DNA from: Marsupella aquatica | Lineage: Eukaryota > Marchantiophyta | Assembly: GCA_973895155.1 (NCBI GenBank) | Contig: OZ316895.1 | Location: 434,001-498,000, forward strand | Direction of reading: 5' to 3' | DNA length: 64,000 nt | Shown: piece by piece, positions 39,327 through 52,442 of the stretch | Numbering within the stretch: the stretch's first letter is position 1 | How the letters are laid out: every line of letters starts with the position of its first letter | Notes under the pieces: generated by a model | What the model was told of the DNA's origin: nothing | The model's database searches: none | The model's input: only the letters and a program-made list of their open reading frames with translations | Program-made: the position numbers and the translations under genes

Positions 39327-42269
39327 CGATCATCAGTCCCATTTGCACACTTCCTTTCGTTCCTCTCATAACTCCTTTGGGTCTTGAAGAATCCAGGGAA
39401 GAAGGTCAATTGACATTCAACATGCTTCCTAGGAATCAGGCTAAGGAAGACTTAGTTGGTATTACTGACCATTTTCAAATTCGTCCCAAAACACAAAATG
39501 TGCCTAAAGCACAGTTATGATTTGAGGTACTCGTTTACCAAAATATTCACTCCAGATCGACAATGCAAGCCATGAAGCTTGTCCTCACAAAGCTAAAGGA
39601 GGAACAAGCCTAGCTTGCAACAACACATTGCTTTTGGAAAGTTCCGAAGCTTGCCTGCATAAGAAAGTTCAGGTGCATAGCGAGTCTGTCTCAACCTGAA
39701 CGAGCACGACCAAGATGGATTGATCACATAGTTTCATTCTTCAACTTCATAAGCAATCCAGTAGACCCCACGGCCAGCAATTGCCATGTAAATTTCCTCT
39801 TCGCTTAAGGATTACATTTGGTTTAAATTCGAATGCATATTTCCAGGACTAGCTCAGCGTAGCATTTAAAGTATTTGTGCGTAAAGGTATAAATTCAGTC
39901 CTAAAACTTGAAAGATTCTCACTCATGAAATCCATCGTTTGTATTTGAGCAATTCATGACCATCAAATATCTCCGTACGTCTCCAAAATGACTCCTTGCA
40001 GTGTTTCTTCCATGGCTCGGAACTTTCAATAGTTGCAACATTGGGTCTTTTCTGAACCTTTTTGTGTTCTTCACGCGTAGGCCAGTGTGATGCAAATGTC
40101 CCGGACATCGAGTCTTTTCTCGACCTGTTTGTGGACATAGGCTAGACTGCTAGAGTGATGAATTTTCCCAGATAAAGCATGCGCACATAGATAAGAATTT
40201 CTGAGAAGTTACTTGAAAGCATTACAACCTGTTCTGATCTTCAAGATTTTGACGAATCTTTTTGTTTGTTTTTGTTTGAAGAAATAGTCATAACCAACCA
40301 TTCCCATTCTTACACTTTTTGTCGTTGAAAAGGTTGACTGATAGAGAGCATTCGGTACAAACTTTTGCTCGAGTCTACCGTCTTTGTTGTACTAGGAAAA
40401 TTGAAATATTTATGTTAAGCTAATCCAAGATTTAGAAACCCTTGCCTGAACTCTGTTCCAACAACCATCACACGGAGTAAAAAACCCAATCTGGAGCCCA
40501 CCTGAAAATCAACATGAAACTGCTGCGAAGATCAATGGCAAAATGTAGAACTTTCAAATTAAAACATAAACTCCCCACTACATTCAACGATTTGTCGAAG
40601 GGCTGGCGATGTTGTATCCCGATTCGTTCAGCTTTTAGACCAAAATTGATTCACATGTTCATTTACGACACTTACTTGCAGTCACAAAAGTATTTCCGTG
40701 AACATACCCAATTAGAGTCGACGCCCTCACAGCATTCATCAAGTATCTGAAGGAAAAACGAAGGTCTCAAGTTAGGATACTTGTCAACAATTGCACTCTC
40801 CTAAGTAGTTTATTAAGGCTCTCACAAAGTAAATCTTGTTGTGTTATAAAGGATCGCGAGAAATGTCACTGCTTGCAAAGGACTTCGCGTAACTCTACCG
40901 AGATGAACGACAAGATCTTACCCAACGGATCTGATATAGACAGGATTACATTGTGTTGCGAATACCATAGGTCTCGGTCTCGTTTACTTCCTCTCCAGAT
41001 ATGAGAGAAATACAGTAATGCTGAGTGCAGAAAAGCGTCATATCCAAGCTGGTATGACTCCTCTTTCCCACCTGACAATTTATCAAAGACTCGAATTGCT
41101 GAAGCTCTTGTCCAGGATGGAGGATCAGCTGCATCAACCGGACTATACAATCCAATTCTGCTGTAGTAGGTAAGATTTCGCTAGGTCACTGAACCGAGAC
41201 AGCCAAGAGCGAATCTCAACTTTAACGATGAAAGCAATGTGTCCACAACGTTGAGAATTCCCTATACATTTGATCCCGTATTAGGAAGTCTGCCAGTCGA
41301 GTGGTCGTTTTCCTCACACGTAACAAACGAGGGCCTCGAGATCATTCAAATGAACAGAAAACTTCTAATTGTTGTAATTGTGGTTCGCAAGACTAAATTA
41401 TAGTAGAACCACGCAGATGGAGTGCTGTGAATATCTTAAACGATTTATTCCTTGTTAACCCGCAAGGAATCAAGAGGTTGATTTGCGATCACCTTTCGAA
41501 AAGTTACTCGACAACACAAGTCTGAGAGGAGGAGTCAAAAGCTAAGTACGAGCTAGAAGATAGGTTGAATGCTCACAACTCCAGTAGGAGAGTTACTCGA
41601 AAACTCTAAAGAAACATTGAGTGGCGAGAAGCAGCTAAAAGATAAGACCCTGGCAACCAAATGGAGGAATTGGTTAACGGACTGGAAAGTGCCATTATTC
41701 GAACAAGCAGTCAACTAAAACTTCGCAGAAATTGAAAACTTGTAATCAACACCTTGATAAAACTCACAAAAGTAGATAACTGAATGCTCCATTTTTGCGT
41801 TTGAATAAAACGTCCATTTATGATGACTTCAGAACGTTAACAGGGCAATTGGATGTTTTTACCTGGCTTGACTCAAAGTATAATCATTCTTTCAAGCCGA
41901 TGTTCCTGGCTCCTTCCCAACACCTCTCTTTTGCATCACAGTGCACAACAATTGACACCTTCTCCCACTTGCCAGCTGCAGCATAGATGTTGGAGAGGAG
42001 CACAGATGCAGAGCATTACTGGGTTGCCACTTGAAAAGCTCTTTAGCAGCAAGTTCGTAAAGCCCACATTACCATAAGTTCTACAAGCCCAAAGCAAGTT
42101 ACTTCACGTGGTTCCACTGGCATGTCATTAGAGAAGAGCTTCGAGGCTTCCATGTGTCCAGCCCGCCCAAGAAGATCCACCAGGTATAATGCACAATGTC
42201 AGGCTTCACAGTAAATAAAACTTTGAGTATATTGAGAGCTTCACATTTTACTCATACTCATTAAACTTG

Positions 42270-42520
42270 ACGGTTTTAGAGACCATTGCTCTTGTTATAA
42301 AGAGCATTTTGACGAATGTTATTGCTACAGAGCTATTAGAGATTTACTTTTTGTGAATATTCTCCATGATCACATTTTTCAAAGAACACTGCTCTTGTTA
42401 CAAAGATCATTTTGATGATATTTTCCCCTGCAGAGCTATTGGAAATCATGTTTTCATATGGCGTTGCTCTTGTTACAAGGAGGTTCAAGTACTTTCCCAC
42501 TATGGAGCTACAGGAAATTT
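42270..42520. repeat. Three degenerate repeats with GCTCTTGTTA core
   Basis: Units starting at about 42284, 42388 and 42463 share (A/G)(C/T)TGCTCTTGTTA followed by AAAGA or AAGG and, further on, GAGCTATTGGAAAT-like sequence. Spacing is about 75-104 bases. No coding role is seen. Confidence 0.6.
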
Positions 42521-43527
42521 TAAATGTGTACCTTCAGTCCATTCCATTCACATTCTCTATTTGACTATTAGGTGCACATAATGTTCTTACTGTGAGAGAA
42601 ATCTAGGTATGCAATTTATGAGAGAATCTACCATCCATTTGCAGTTGGGCTATCTCATGTTAGGTGTAAAATAATATGTCCCCTGTCACAGTCCATGGGG
42701 ATAGTGGGGGACAACTTAGCAGTCCATCCAGGCTTTAGTTTCAAAAATTTCTCAATTTCTCAATTTTTAATTTGGGTCATGTGTCGGGCAGGCTTAGGGC
42801 AGGGCAGACATTTGAGATACTATGAGTGTCTCCAGGATATGGTGGTGCCAAAAAGTCAGACTTTGATGATGGGCCATAATTTGATTCCACTTTCCTCATT
42901 TTGTACAAAGATGAATTATTTCTGCCAGGATAAGGTGTTATTGTTGAGCATAGACAGCAATCGCAACGGCAAACCCATGAACCATCCAACGCACAAGAGT
43001 TGACATAGAGAGATATGTGGTTCACCTCCTCATGAGGCTACGTCCACGGGAACACACATGAGCTTTACTGCACTCTAGGCCGACCGGCATCCACAACGCA
43101 AGCTCTCTCTATCTCTCAACTAGCTCCATAACAATGAGTCTGAGTTCCCCTCTCCAAGTAAACACCGCTTGGTTATTAGAGTGTGCACAGCATGACTAAC
43201 CTAACCAAGTTTGCGACTAAGGTTAGCCTTAACTACGGTACAGTCATAACTCTAGACCTAAAAGTAAATCCTAACAATTATACTATTTAATGATGCTCCC
43301 TTGGAGGGGACTCTCAAATATGGACGGTGGCACCTTTTACACCTTTATCATTGACACGCATATCATTTCCAAAAGGTTTTTGGCAACAAAGTTTGCCTTT
43401 CAACGTCTCCCTTATATCCAAAGGAGTTGGCCATTCTTGGGCTCATTCCAAGTAGCTTGGAAAAATATTTACAACCGGTCCAGTGCCACTAGTTTTCATG
43501 AACAACTGAGAGAGTTGTGAATCATTA

Positions 43528-43918
43528 GGGCATCTCAAAGCTGGGTCATTAGTGAAAGTTATAGAATTTAAAAATAGGGGGAGGTAACACTGACCCGCCC
43601 CATAAGGCAGGAGTTATGGCCTCACCTGTCTCATAGTAAATATTATTTTTTCCTCAATTCATGATTAGCCATCATCTCAAATGCAGCAATGATCACCAGG
43701 TCAGGAGCAATAATTCCCACGTGTCTTCAGTTGCGGCTTTCCGGAGTTCCAGATTTCCGTCTAAAGTTGCGGGCAAGTTACGGGTTAAGTGTTGAGCCTG
43801 CAGGCTTTCTGTACGATAGCCGAAGATTGGCTCCCATAACTTTTACAGGATCGGGGTTCCCATAGTACTTGAGTTATGGGAGGGCCTTATCTTGTTAAGG
43901 CCAAGTTTTGAGATGCCC
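43528..43918. mobile_element. MITE-like element with GGGCATCTCAAA termini
   Basis: A 391-bp segment begins GGGCATCTCAAAGCTGGG and ends with the inverse of GGGCATCTCAAAACTTGG, giving inverted ends of about 18 bases with two mismatches. It is flanked by TA on both sides (43526-43527 and 43919-43920). It has no coding capacity. The TA flank suits a Tc1/mariner-type element; the GGGCATCTC end also recalls PIF/Harbinger MITEs, whose three-base target site is not cleanly present (TTA against TAC). Confidence 0.65.
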
Positions 43919-45058
43919 TACTATTGTTGACACTGTGTGTTTCCTTAACAACTACCTTTTCAGATTCTATATCTTTTCATATAACATGGAATAGTTTTTG
44001 TGTGGGTTGGTTAGAATTGGTGTAAAGATACTTCCAATGAGAATTGGGTAGTATTATCAACTTTCATTGAGAATTGAGAGATGACTGTGTTTCTCTTGCC
44101 ACATTTGGCTCTTTGGTGTAGTATGTACTATATGAGCAGAAGAAGGCGTTTATCTTCCATCCATTGTCACAGCAACAACTTATACAAGGATTTTGGTAAA
44201 TGTGAAGATCCATCGAAATAAGAAAATGATTTCTTTAGGGTGAATTCACAAAATGTAGGGTCACTTGTGACTTGGTCCACCAAAGCAAACTTCTAAAGAT
44301 AGACTCCACTTTTTTATAAACTTATAATTAAATTCAATAAATGCAAACCCCTTGAATCAAGGAGTCAAAGTTTGGATCACCTCTCGACATGGTAAGAATT
44401 TATAGACAAAATAAGCAGTTAGTTCCTTGGCCCACATTTTGCCATGTAGGATTCATAGATGCTATAGTGCATGTGGAGTCAGCTGCAACCGTTTTCAATC
44501 ATTATACTATCCAAATTTAATATTACAGGGATTACATAGACGCAATGGTCCCCACTTCTTGTAAAGCGAACCTTAGAATAAGGTCTGAGATCCAAAGAGA
44601 AAAGGCAGCTTGTCCTCTCGTGTTTATACAAGAATATATGTACCTTAGGGGAATTTTTTGGGTGCAGTTTTAAATTTATCCTAACTAAGACTAGAATCAG
44701 TACGAGAGGGGAAACGTGGTTGGTGGTGGAGGTGGACCTGTTATATCATATTAAGTAAATTAAGTGTTTCCTTGCATGCAACTTTAATAAGCCTAATGAG
44801 AGAAGATGTTTTAAAGAAAAATGAAAGCTTGGTGGACCAAGGGGTTGATCTGAAGCCCCTATGGATTTGCAGAGCTTGGATAACACTCTTTGGAGTCTTG
44901 ATTCAAATATGACCTAGAAATGGGATCCTGACCAATTGCAGCCGGTTTTCATTATTTAGTTTACACCGTGATAAGTTGCTGCTCATGCACAGGCTACTCA
45001 GAGCGTCATTTTCACAAAAGTGAGAGAGTCTTTCCATTACAGTGGTAAGTAGTTGCTC

Positions 45059-45114
45059 ATGCACCAAAGTTAGTACATGGATTTTTAGTACGCAAGGTAC
45101 TAACTTTGGTGCAT
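45059..45114. repeat. Perfect 18-bp inverted repeat, 20-nt loop
   Basis: ATGCACCAAAGTTAGTAC at 45059-45076 is exactly inverted at 45097-45114. Weaker outer pairing (TTTCCATT with AATGGAAA) flanks it. It could be a small inverted-repeat element or an RNA hairpin. Confidence 0.8.
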
Positions 45115-45693
45115 TGTACAATGGAAAAGTCCATTGACAATCGGTTCACAATATTTGATCATTTCTGCACTCATTGGCAATGAAGCAAATCATAAGAAAA
45201 ACTCAAACTTTGTCAGGTAATACATTGGACATTAAAGAACTTATTTGAGCTTAAACAAAGATCCAAAGTTGTCCAAACAAATGCACCAAAAAAAACCCGG
45301 AAGTCTGAAAAAACTACTTGGGTAGCTCTTCTCCAAAGAGGCAAGTCCTTCCAAAAGTAGCAGGCCAGGGTGGAATTTTGGATGTAAAATGAGAACGAGT
45401 CTGTCGAGTTCATGGGGATGGACAAAACAAACCCCTGGAGTCCATCCAGGCCTATTTTTCTGTTTACAATTTTTCTAGTAGTTTTTTTATTGTGAAACAT
45501 TTTGCAAAAGTTACACGAAAAGCTTCATGACCTTTACAAGCTAACAAAGAAAGCACAATCAAAAATTATTTCTTATGCCTACTGTTAGACCATAACTCTA
45601 GATGAGACATAACTGAAAATGAGATTATTTCCTATGCCTACTATCTAGAGTTTCACTCTAGACCATAGCTGTAAATGAGGAGGGCATAACTGA

Positions 45694-45783
45694 AAATATA
45701 TGAGAGTCAAGGAGGGGGCAAAGACGAACACAAAATAAAAATATATGAGAGTCAAGGATGGGGCAAAGACGAACACAAAATAA
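45694..45783. repeat. Tandem pair of a 45-bp unit
   Basis: Two nearly identical units containing ATATATGAGAGTCAAGGA and GGGGCAAAGACGAACAC; they differ at one base (GGAGGGGG against GGATGGGG). Confidence 0.85.
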
Positions 45784-45905
45784 GGGCAATTCATTTTTGT
45801 GCATGGGTTTTTTTTCCTTCTCCTAATCGCTATTTACGTTTAACGGATAATCAAGCTACAGTAGCAGGTCTACACAATACTTTCGGTGTGAAGATTCGTC
45901 CGATG

Positions 45906-47793
45906 ACCAATCCACTAAATACGGTCTTGTGCAATCACGGGTACGGTAACTACGGTGACCGGCTGCCGTAACCATAGTAAAGTCTGCTGTACAGTAGAGA
46001 CAGAAAAAGACCAGTGGGCATACAGTACAGTACTAGACACTGTACCGAAAGGTGTTCTCACTCTGGACTCTCCTCTCCGGATCTTCAAATAGTGTGTCGA
46101 AACTCATCGGTCCCAAACAGAGGTCGACGGACATCGCTCTGCACTGCGCACGGAATTCGACGAGGAACACGCGACATTCAGGACGCACGAATCTGCGGAG
46201 CTTCGAGATTTCGCTCTCATCGCAAAGCGAAGCGGAAGAAAAAGTGGCCAGTGTGAAGGGAGGTGAAGGTGAAGGGATTGCAGGCTGGAGTAAAAAGTGT
46301 TTGGAGGTGTGGGTTGACGGGAGAGAGTCTCGTGATTGAGGGAGGGCCGAGTCGAGATTCACGTTCCGTGACTCGTGTGTGGGTCAGGTCGTTGCGCCGA
46401 ATCGTTTCCAGGGAGCAGGAGAATTGGGACCGATTGCGGTGGATCCGGTGTCGTCACGGCTGGTGGGGCGGACGCCAGGTTCCCTTCCCCGTGTTTCCAG
46501 AGCTGGGAGGAACTGACGAGGAGTCGCGGAAGAACGAGAGCGATGTTGTGACGACGGGCGGGGCATTACTGATCCTCTCCGAGGCAGGATTCTGGGATAG
46601 TTTCACCATCGACAACACTCGGAGTAGTTCGGTGTTCTAACGGTCTCGTCCACAGAGGGCCTCATCAGCGAGAGATACAGGGAGACACAGAAGAATCGAG
46701 CTTTGTTGGAGGGTGCGCGCACGGGAAGCAGATGTCAGTTCTACGGTTATCACGGGTGAAGCGAGTGGATTAGCTTGAATAAGCAGCGCTCTGGACTGGA
46801 CCCCGATTGAGGACCAAGTGGGAATGCGTGACTGGATACGCGCTGCTGTTAGCTGTGGATGATTTAGGAGAAGTTGCGGATTGACATCGAAGGCTGCTTC
46901 TTCAGAGTTCTTCTATCGGACGAGCTCCTTTGGTCACCCCTCAAGTAAGACTTCCGGTCTCTTGTTCACATCTTTAGTGGAGCCTTCCATGATTGAGGAC
47001 TGCTGAGTATTCCCTCATCGGTCCACTTCTAGCCCCTCTGTATGTCTCTGTAGTTTGTCACGGATTCTTTTCTGTATGTCACTGGGTGCAGTCGTATCTT
47101 ACTTTCTGGCCGTCAATTTGGTGGACCTTAAGTTCTGTTCTACCTTCAGCCGTCTGTGTTCTCGCCCTGCACGATTCTGGGCGGCATTGGATTAGTCCAA
47201 CTTTTCCGTCTTGCCTCCTGGATAGATAGGTTTTAGGCCGTGATGCAACGGTAGGTTCCTTCGACAAATTTGCCCTCCAGCAGCAGAGTGAAATCTCCGT
47301 GACGAAGTTGAGTCTGTTGAAGCGACAACTAGGCGTGATATTTGATGAGAGGGAGGGTCCGGGCCCTCAGTGAGATCGTCCTTTGATTACCTGCTGAACG
47401 TCTTACCTGGCAGCAATTACAGCCCCTGCAGCGGTATTCTAGTTTGCTTTGTCGTACGTGTCTACGAGACATTGGGGACAACCCTGATGCGACGACTGAG
47501 CTTCCAAAGTGAAAGGTCACGAATTTGGTTTGTAGCATCAGGTTTATCGGTTAGTAAGCTGCCATTCCATAAGTAGCTGGGAGATTTGAGGTCAGAGTCG
47601 AGTGGGAGAGAGGTCGTTCTTTGTGAGATGTTGAGTATCTTTTGATTGCCCGCACTTAATGCCCCCACAGAGATTCATTGTGTGTTTTGATCGACTTGTT
47701 GAATGATATGAGCGCGATGTGGACCTTGTTTTGATTGCCTGAGCTGAATGTTATATTTGAAAACTGACATCATGTTCGAATTACTTCAGCTGA
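45906..47793 (+). promoter_or_regulatory. Long GC-rich 5' leader of the MASS-like gene
   Basis: From 45906 to 46542 the plus strand has no ATG at all, and up to about 46820 only two (46543, a two-codon uORF; 46732, a 13-codon uORF). Random sequence would hold about one per 64 bases. GC content is clearly above that of the surroundings. A good donor (CAA then GTAAGA) at 46945 and an acceptor (TTACTTCAG) ending at 47789 suggest one 845-bp leader intron ending five bases before the CDS ATG. Long open frames here at 46052 and 46263 begin with GTG and are side effects of the GC content. The transcription start is not determined. Confidence 0.55.
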
Positions 47794-48306
47794 ATGCGGG
47801 CCGCCAAATTGCGAAGCCCTGTGCGGGACATTTACCTGGGACAAGCGTCCCCTCGGTCTAGAAACCTGGCGTACCTCAGTCGAAGTGCGAGTCAAGCGTC
47901 CTCCTCATCGAAGTATGGATTCAGAGGAGCAGACCAGTCCGCTGGCGGCGGCGACGAGATCAAGGGGGCAGGAAAGAGAATGACCATGCTCACCAGGGGA
48001 GCGTCATTCCGAAGGCAAGGCTCCTCAGGGATGACATGGGCCGACAACTGGATCTTCACAGACGATGGGATGTTCTTGGGCCGTCATACCAAGGTTGCAG
48101 ACGACAAGGGTGTTGCCGCCGATGGGCTCCGTCCAATTACTCCTCAGCAGCCTAAGAACCTGAAGGTCTCGGAAGATTTTCCAGATGAGCTGCAACGTAG
48201 CCGGAGTGTGGGAACTGGGACTGAACGGAAGCACAGATCTCACCATAAGAGTGGGCTCTGGGGATTGAAGTGGCTAAAAAAGAATATCAAGAAGGCTTTT
48301 AGATGA
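47794..48306 (+). CDS. MAPK-substrate-like protein (At1g80180 / MASS family)
   Basis: 170 residues from the ATG at 47794, intronless in its coding part. Family marks in order: ASFRRQGSSGMTWADNWI (residues 70-87), the signature block of the At1g80180/At1g15400 group; LRPITP (112-117); the basic, Ser-rich LQRSRSVGTG (133-142); and a short C-terminal GLWGLKWLKKNIKKAFR. Ser/Thr-Pro sites that a MAP kinase could use are S8, S19 and T116. The N-terminus is basic and Ser-rich. In Arabidopsis these small, plant-only proteins are MAPK substrates at the plasma membrane that affect stomatal patterning. That role is inferred here only by family and may differ in this lineage. The protein is somewhat longer than the Arabidopsis ones. 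The long, ATG-poor leader upstream suggests high-efficiency scanning to this start. Confidence 0.72.
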   Translation: MRAAKLRSPVRDIYLGQASPRSRNLAYLSRSASQASSSSKYGFRGADQSAGGGDEIKGAGKRMTMLTRGASFRRQGSSGMTWADNWIFTDDGMFLGRHTKVADDKGVAADGLRPITPQQPKNLKVSEDFPDELQRSRSVGTGTERKHRSHHKSGLWGLKWLKKNIKKAFR

Positions 48307-51300
48307 ACAAGGAATATCTAGAAACTTGTCTGTTTGAGCACTGGGCCATCATTTTACACTGCACAACGCATCAATGATGGACATAGAGACGACGACAAAG
48401 AGTGGGTTATATTCATGTACCCTTTTGTCCTTTCTGAGCAGGCTGCTTCTTCCGACACCCTTCTCGTCTATGTGGAAGGGGAGAATTCATGCGGGCTTGT
48501 TATTGAGACGATTTGTGGGATTGCACTTCATGTTCACCTGGAAGCACCGAGACGACTTGTGAGTCTTACTGCTTGTTGCTCCTCATGCACTGGAAGAATG
48601 GACACTCAGGTAAGAAATGTGCAGAGTTATTGAACTGGAAGGCCGTTATATGCACATCGAACGAGGAAGCGAGGAATCATCTCCGCCTGGGTTTCCGTCT
48701 TTCTGCCTCTGCATTCAACCATTTTTCTTTTCATTCTCGCAAAGCTACGAATGACAGATTTTGTTCAAAATTATATCAGATAGTTAGAAAGTAGGAATTT
48801 GAAGCTCTGCTTCGTCGTGTTTACATACCTACCATGAATGGAATTGAGAGGATTTTAGGTTCTTAGCTTTACTGCTTATGTCGACAAGCACACCAAGAGA
48901 AGCGCCTGAAGCCTTCACGGCCAGCGTATGGGACAAAATGTGGGGTGGAATGGAGGAAAGCTCTCATCGCCTCCATACTCTCCCTTTGCCGTGAAGTTTG
49001 TACAGAGGGAAAAGTTGTAATATAGAGGGTATTCAAATTCTGGATCTCGAGAGTGGTAGATGCGAGTCTCACATGTTTGTGGATGAATGATTGTCATGCA
49101 TGAAGGAATGCATTGAGACTCGAGCCAGCTGGATTTGCCCTCATTTTAATCTATTTGATATGTCATTCATGAGAGGGTCTAGCCTTGATCCTTGAGCAAG
49201 CTCATTGCGCCTCACGTTTTACTCTACTCATTGTTGGCTACTGTCCGGACCCGCCCAATTCAGTTTAGCCTTGACATGAATGGATTCTTAGTGAGATCGT
49301 GGACTCAAATGTGTCCTGCGCCACCGGTCTGTCTGCATCTTTGGTTCATTGGGTTGGCCCGTATTGTTCCTCTCCCTTCACCTTGTCAAATTTTAGCTTG
49401 TTGGATGTTGCTTATTCGAAACTTCCATCCAAAATCTGCAGAAGGAGCTCCCGCTAGTCAGTGTGCTCGACGGCGCTACATACGATTATAGTTATTACGC
49501 TGGAGTATTGGATGGATTCGTCGACTACGCTATATATTTGTAGACATTGAGGATAGACGGGGACTGCGACTGGTTGTATGGACGATTCCCTGGACGAAGT
49601 AACCTATTCTGTTTTGTACAGGATTGTGAGGAATTGGATTCTATTGGGATTAGGAGATTGAGCATGAATCAGAAGAACAGTAGGTGATGAGAAGTTTGAG
49701 ACTATATTGAGACACCATATCACAGAGGAGAAAAGTGTTTCTAAATTGCATGATGCTCTTGCATTATCTCATGATTTGAGGGAGCTTCATTGGTACAGCC
49801 TCCCTCCATCTCGTGTGCTCGCATTAAACAGTGTGACCTGTCCTCTGGAAGATTGTCCAGAATGAGCAACCAGGCATCAGACATTCACACCGTCCGACCT
49901 ATCCGCTGCGAAAGGATCTGGAAAAATGGAACGCGACAGTGAACAACCAAGGCATGCAAAATGCACTTGATAAGCTTCTGCGAGCCATAACAACCAAGAC
50001 ATTCTGGCACAGCAAAATGCACTTGATAGCTTCTGCGAGCCATGGCATGTCAACAAGTCGTCAATGCGTATGCGTACTCCTGTAGGGATCAGGCAGGACG
50101 GTGTCGCAGAAATCAATTATCTACGTAGTACGTTTGTATTACTAATGGAAACTGGCCTAGGGAACTTAGTCCACCGATTCCAACCCCATCACCCAGGTAA
50201 GCAGAATGATATGGTAGGTTCAGTTTGGTTCGTACGCTTGAGAGGTAGAATGATGTGCGGATGCCCCGAGAGACTGTCTGATGTCAGCCTGCTGCATGCA
50301 GGTAGACAAATAAATGCAGGCGACATTGACTATCAGCGAATATTGCTGATGCTAAAGTATACTTGCGTTGTATAGAATTTGAAAAAGAACTTGTTGCGTG
50401 ATAGAGTGAGCTTCACGATCATCGCCCTTGCGCGCTGATTTCGATGTCAAGCTCTTTCAGACTCCGTGTAAGCGCATGATTATCGTAATCGTATGAAACT
50501 GATAGAAAACGTACACGAGCAGAGTACTCCAAATGGTCCCAGACGTTTGCACCGACTTCGGTAATCCTCCAAGGTCGAGACCTGACAGCCACACAGACCG
50601 CAGTACAGTCGTGGAGTCAGCTTCATCATCTACTGTGTTTTTTGCTTGAAAGATTGCACTGAATTACCATTCAATTCATGATATACTGGAATACTGACTG
50701 CGACACGACTGCAACAATTATGTTCCAATCAGTCATAAGGATCCTTTTAGATGCCGTCATTATGCACTAACCGCGACTGTCTGTCTCACAGATCTCTCAG
50801 TGTCCACTTTGAATCCCTTGTCCTCTGTCCTTCATACTAAATAAATCCGAGCACTGGCACTAGCACATTCGGGGTTCACTGAGCTCTGATTAGGAGCTGA
50901 TTGCATACAGCATTGATTCCTTCAGTAGTTCAGTGACTGATTAGATCGTGAGAATTTCGTCATTACTACGGACGTGTTGGGACAGCAATTACGACCATTG
51001 TCGCCCCTAATTATAATCAAATCATCAGTTTCCTTTCTAGACACGATTCCGCTCTCGTACTACTGTACTGTACTGTGTGTGTTTCACTCTTTTAGGGTCC
51101 CACCATGAAATTACCCCGACTACGCTTCTAGCGATAGAAAGCTCAAAGCTTACAGCTAGAGAACAGTCATGGGAGGAAAGATCCTAGCTCTCCGAGACGC
51201 CGTGGACCGTAGGACTCTCTGACTCCTCTCCCTTGCACTGGATAGCGGCTGGATACTGTCTTGTGGGTTCCAGAACTCCAGAGTTCGATTGTTCTGGAAT

Positions 51301-52440
51301 TCGTTCCTCGTACGTGGGCACTCTCGTCACGGATAATTGTCACGGATAGTGTACTATGGGCCAGTCAAGCCCGCCTGGCAAGACTAGACACACGGAACTA
51401 ACGAATAGCTCCGTTAAATTGTGTGCTTGAGAGTCGAGGTCTTTCCTTGTACAATCATGCACGCAAGGCGGCTTTCGCCAGCCCAAATCTTTCCATGCCT
51501 GACGCCACAAGTCGTCGCGCAGTCGTGATTGAAAGAGTTCTTGCAGCCAAAGTGATTCAAAAAGGTAAGGACGCTTTGTAAAACTCAAAATGAACTACAG
51601 TACAGTGCTGTACTGTAGTTGTTGGTGTCTCCCACCGCCGCCCCCCCCCCCCCCCCTACCGTTACATTACTTTGGCTTTGTCACGGTATTATTTGGGGAG
51701 GGCCTTTCATATTCCTTTGCTCATCAATTTGCAAGTGGGTCGTTTTGCTCGCGACAATTCATCACAAAGAAATCCATTAGGGAGTGGTGTCAAAGCTGTA
51801 ACTCATTTACCGCTCCAGACATATAATGCTATTATGGTGACATATAATGCTATTACAGTCAGGACAATCACTATGCGTTACCAAAATACATACCCTATAA
51901 AGGTGATAAGTCAAAAAAAATAAAGCCACTTTGGTTAGGAGAACTTTCACACACCCTATTGCAAGAATTGTGGGCAAGGTGGGCAACCATTTTAAAAGAC
52001 TCAGTTTCACAGTGTGGGCAGCAATTGGCAACTATTTCTTCGGGTTATCATGACGCCTGTTCAACCTTTTGCAGTGGTGGCAGCAATTGACATCTATTTC
52101 TTCAGGTTATCATGACGCCTGTTCAACCTTTTGCAGTGGCCCATCATTTACTGTTATGTCGTTTTCAACTGTATCATGTGGAGGGGCTTGTCTTACTGTG
52201 CTTTATTTTTCTCACATGTAAAGTGTTCCTTTCAAGATTAAAAGGAGGGACGACAGGAAAAAAATAAAATGAAAAGGAATGATGGGCAAGTGATGAGATA
52301 TCTGTCCCTTGTGCATAACACTGCCAAGGGACAAAACGAGCAAAAGTGGGAGACAGCATCCCAATGACAAGAAACCCAAATTTAGAGAGGGGGGAGGGGG
52401 AGCATGGAAATGCCCAGGAAACACTTGCTGTAGTTTTGAT
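48307..52440. other. Spacer downstream of the MASS-like gene
   Basis: No intact gene is recognised. The first few hundred bases are the likely 3' UTR. A homopolymer C run is at about 51639-51656. A near-exact pair of GTTATCATGACGCCTGTT segments lies at about 52047 and 52106. Confidence 0.45.
52047..52140. repeat. Tandem pair, period about 59 bp
   Basis: GTTATCATGACGCCTGTTCA followed by ACCTTTTGCAGTGG occurs twice, with AATTGRCA.CTATTTCTTC repeated just before each copy. Confidence 0.8.
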
Positions 52441-52442
52441 TT

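Larger units (their letters stand above)
39327..45900. other. Gene-poor spacer with repeats
   Basis: No gene is recognised. The first part is the F-box 3' UTR. Listed separately: a degenerate repeat at 42270-42520, a MITE-like element at 43528-43918, an inverted repeat at 45059-45114 and a 45-base tandem pair at 45694-45783. Confidence 0.5.

Noticed and set aside
46052-46640. Overlapping open frames of 95 and 125 codons in the MASS-like leader
   Set aside because: Both start at GTG; the region has no ATG and is GC-rich, which leaves frames open by chance. A leader explains it better.
51639-51656. Long C homopolymer
   Set aside because: Could be real or a sequencing artefact; nothing functional can be read from it.
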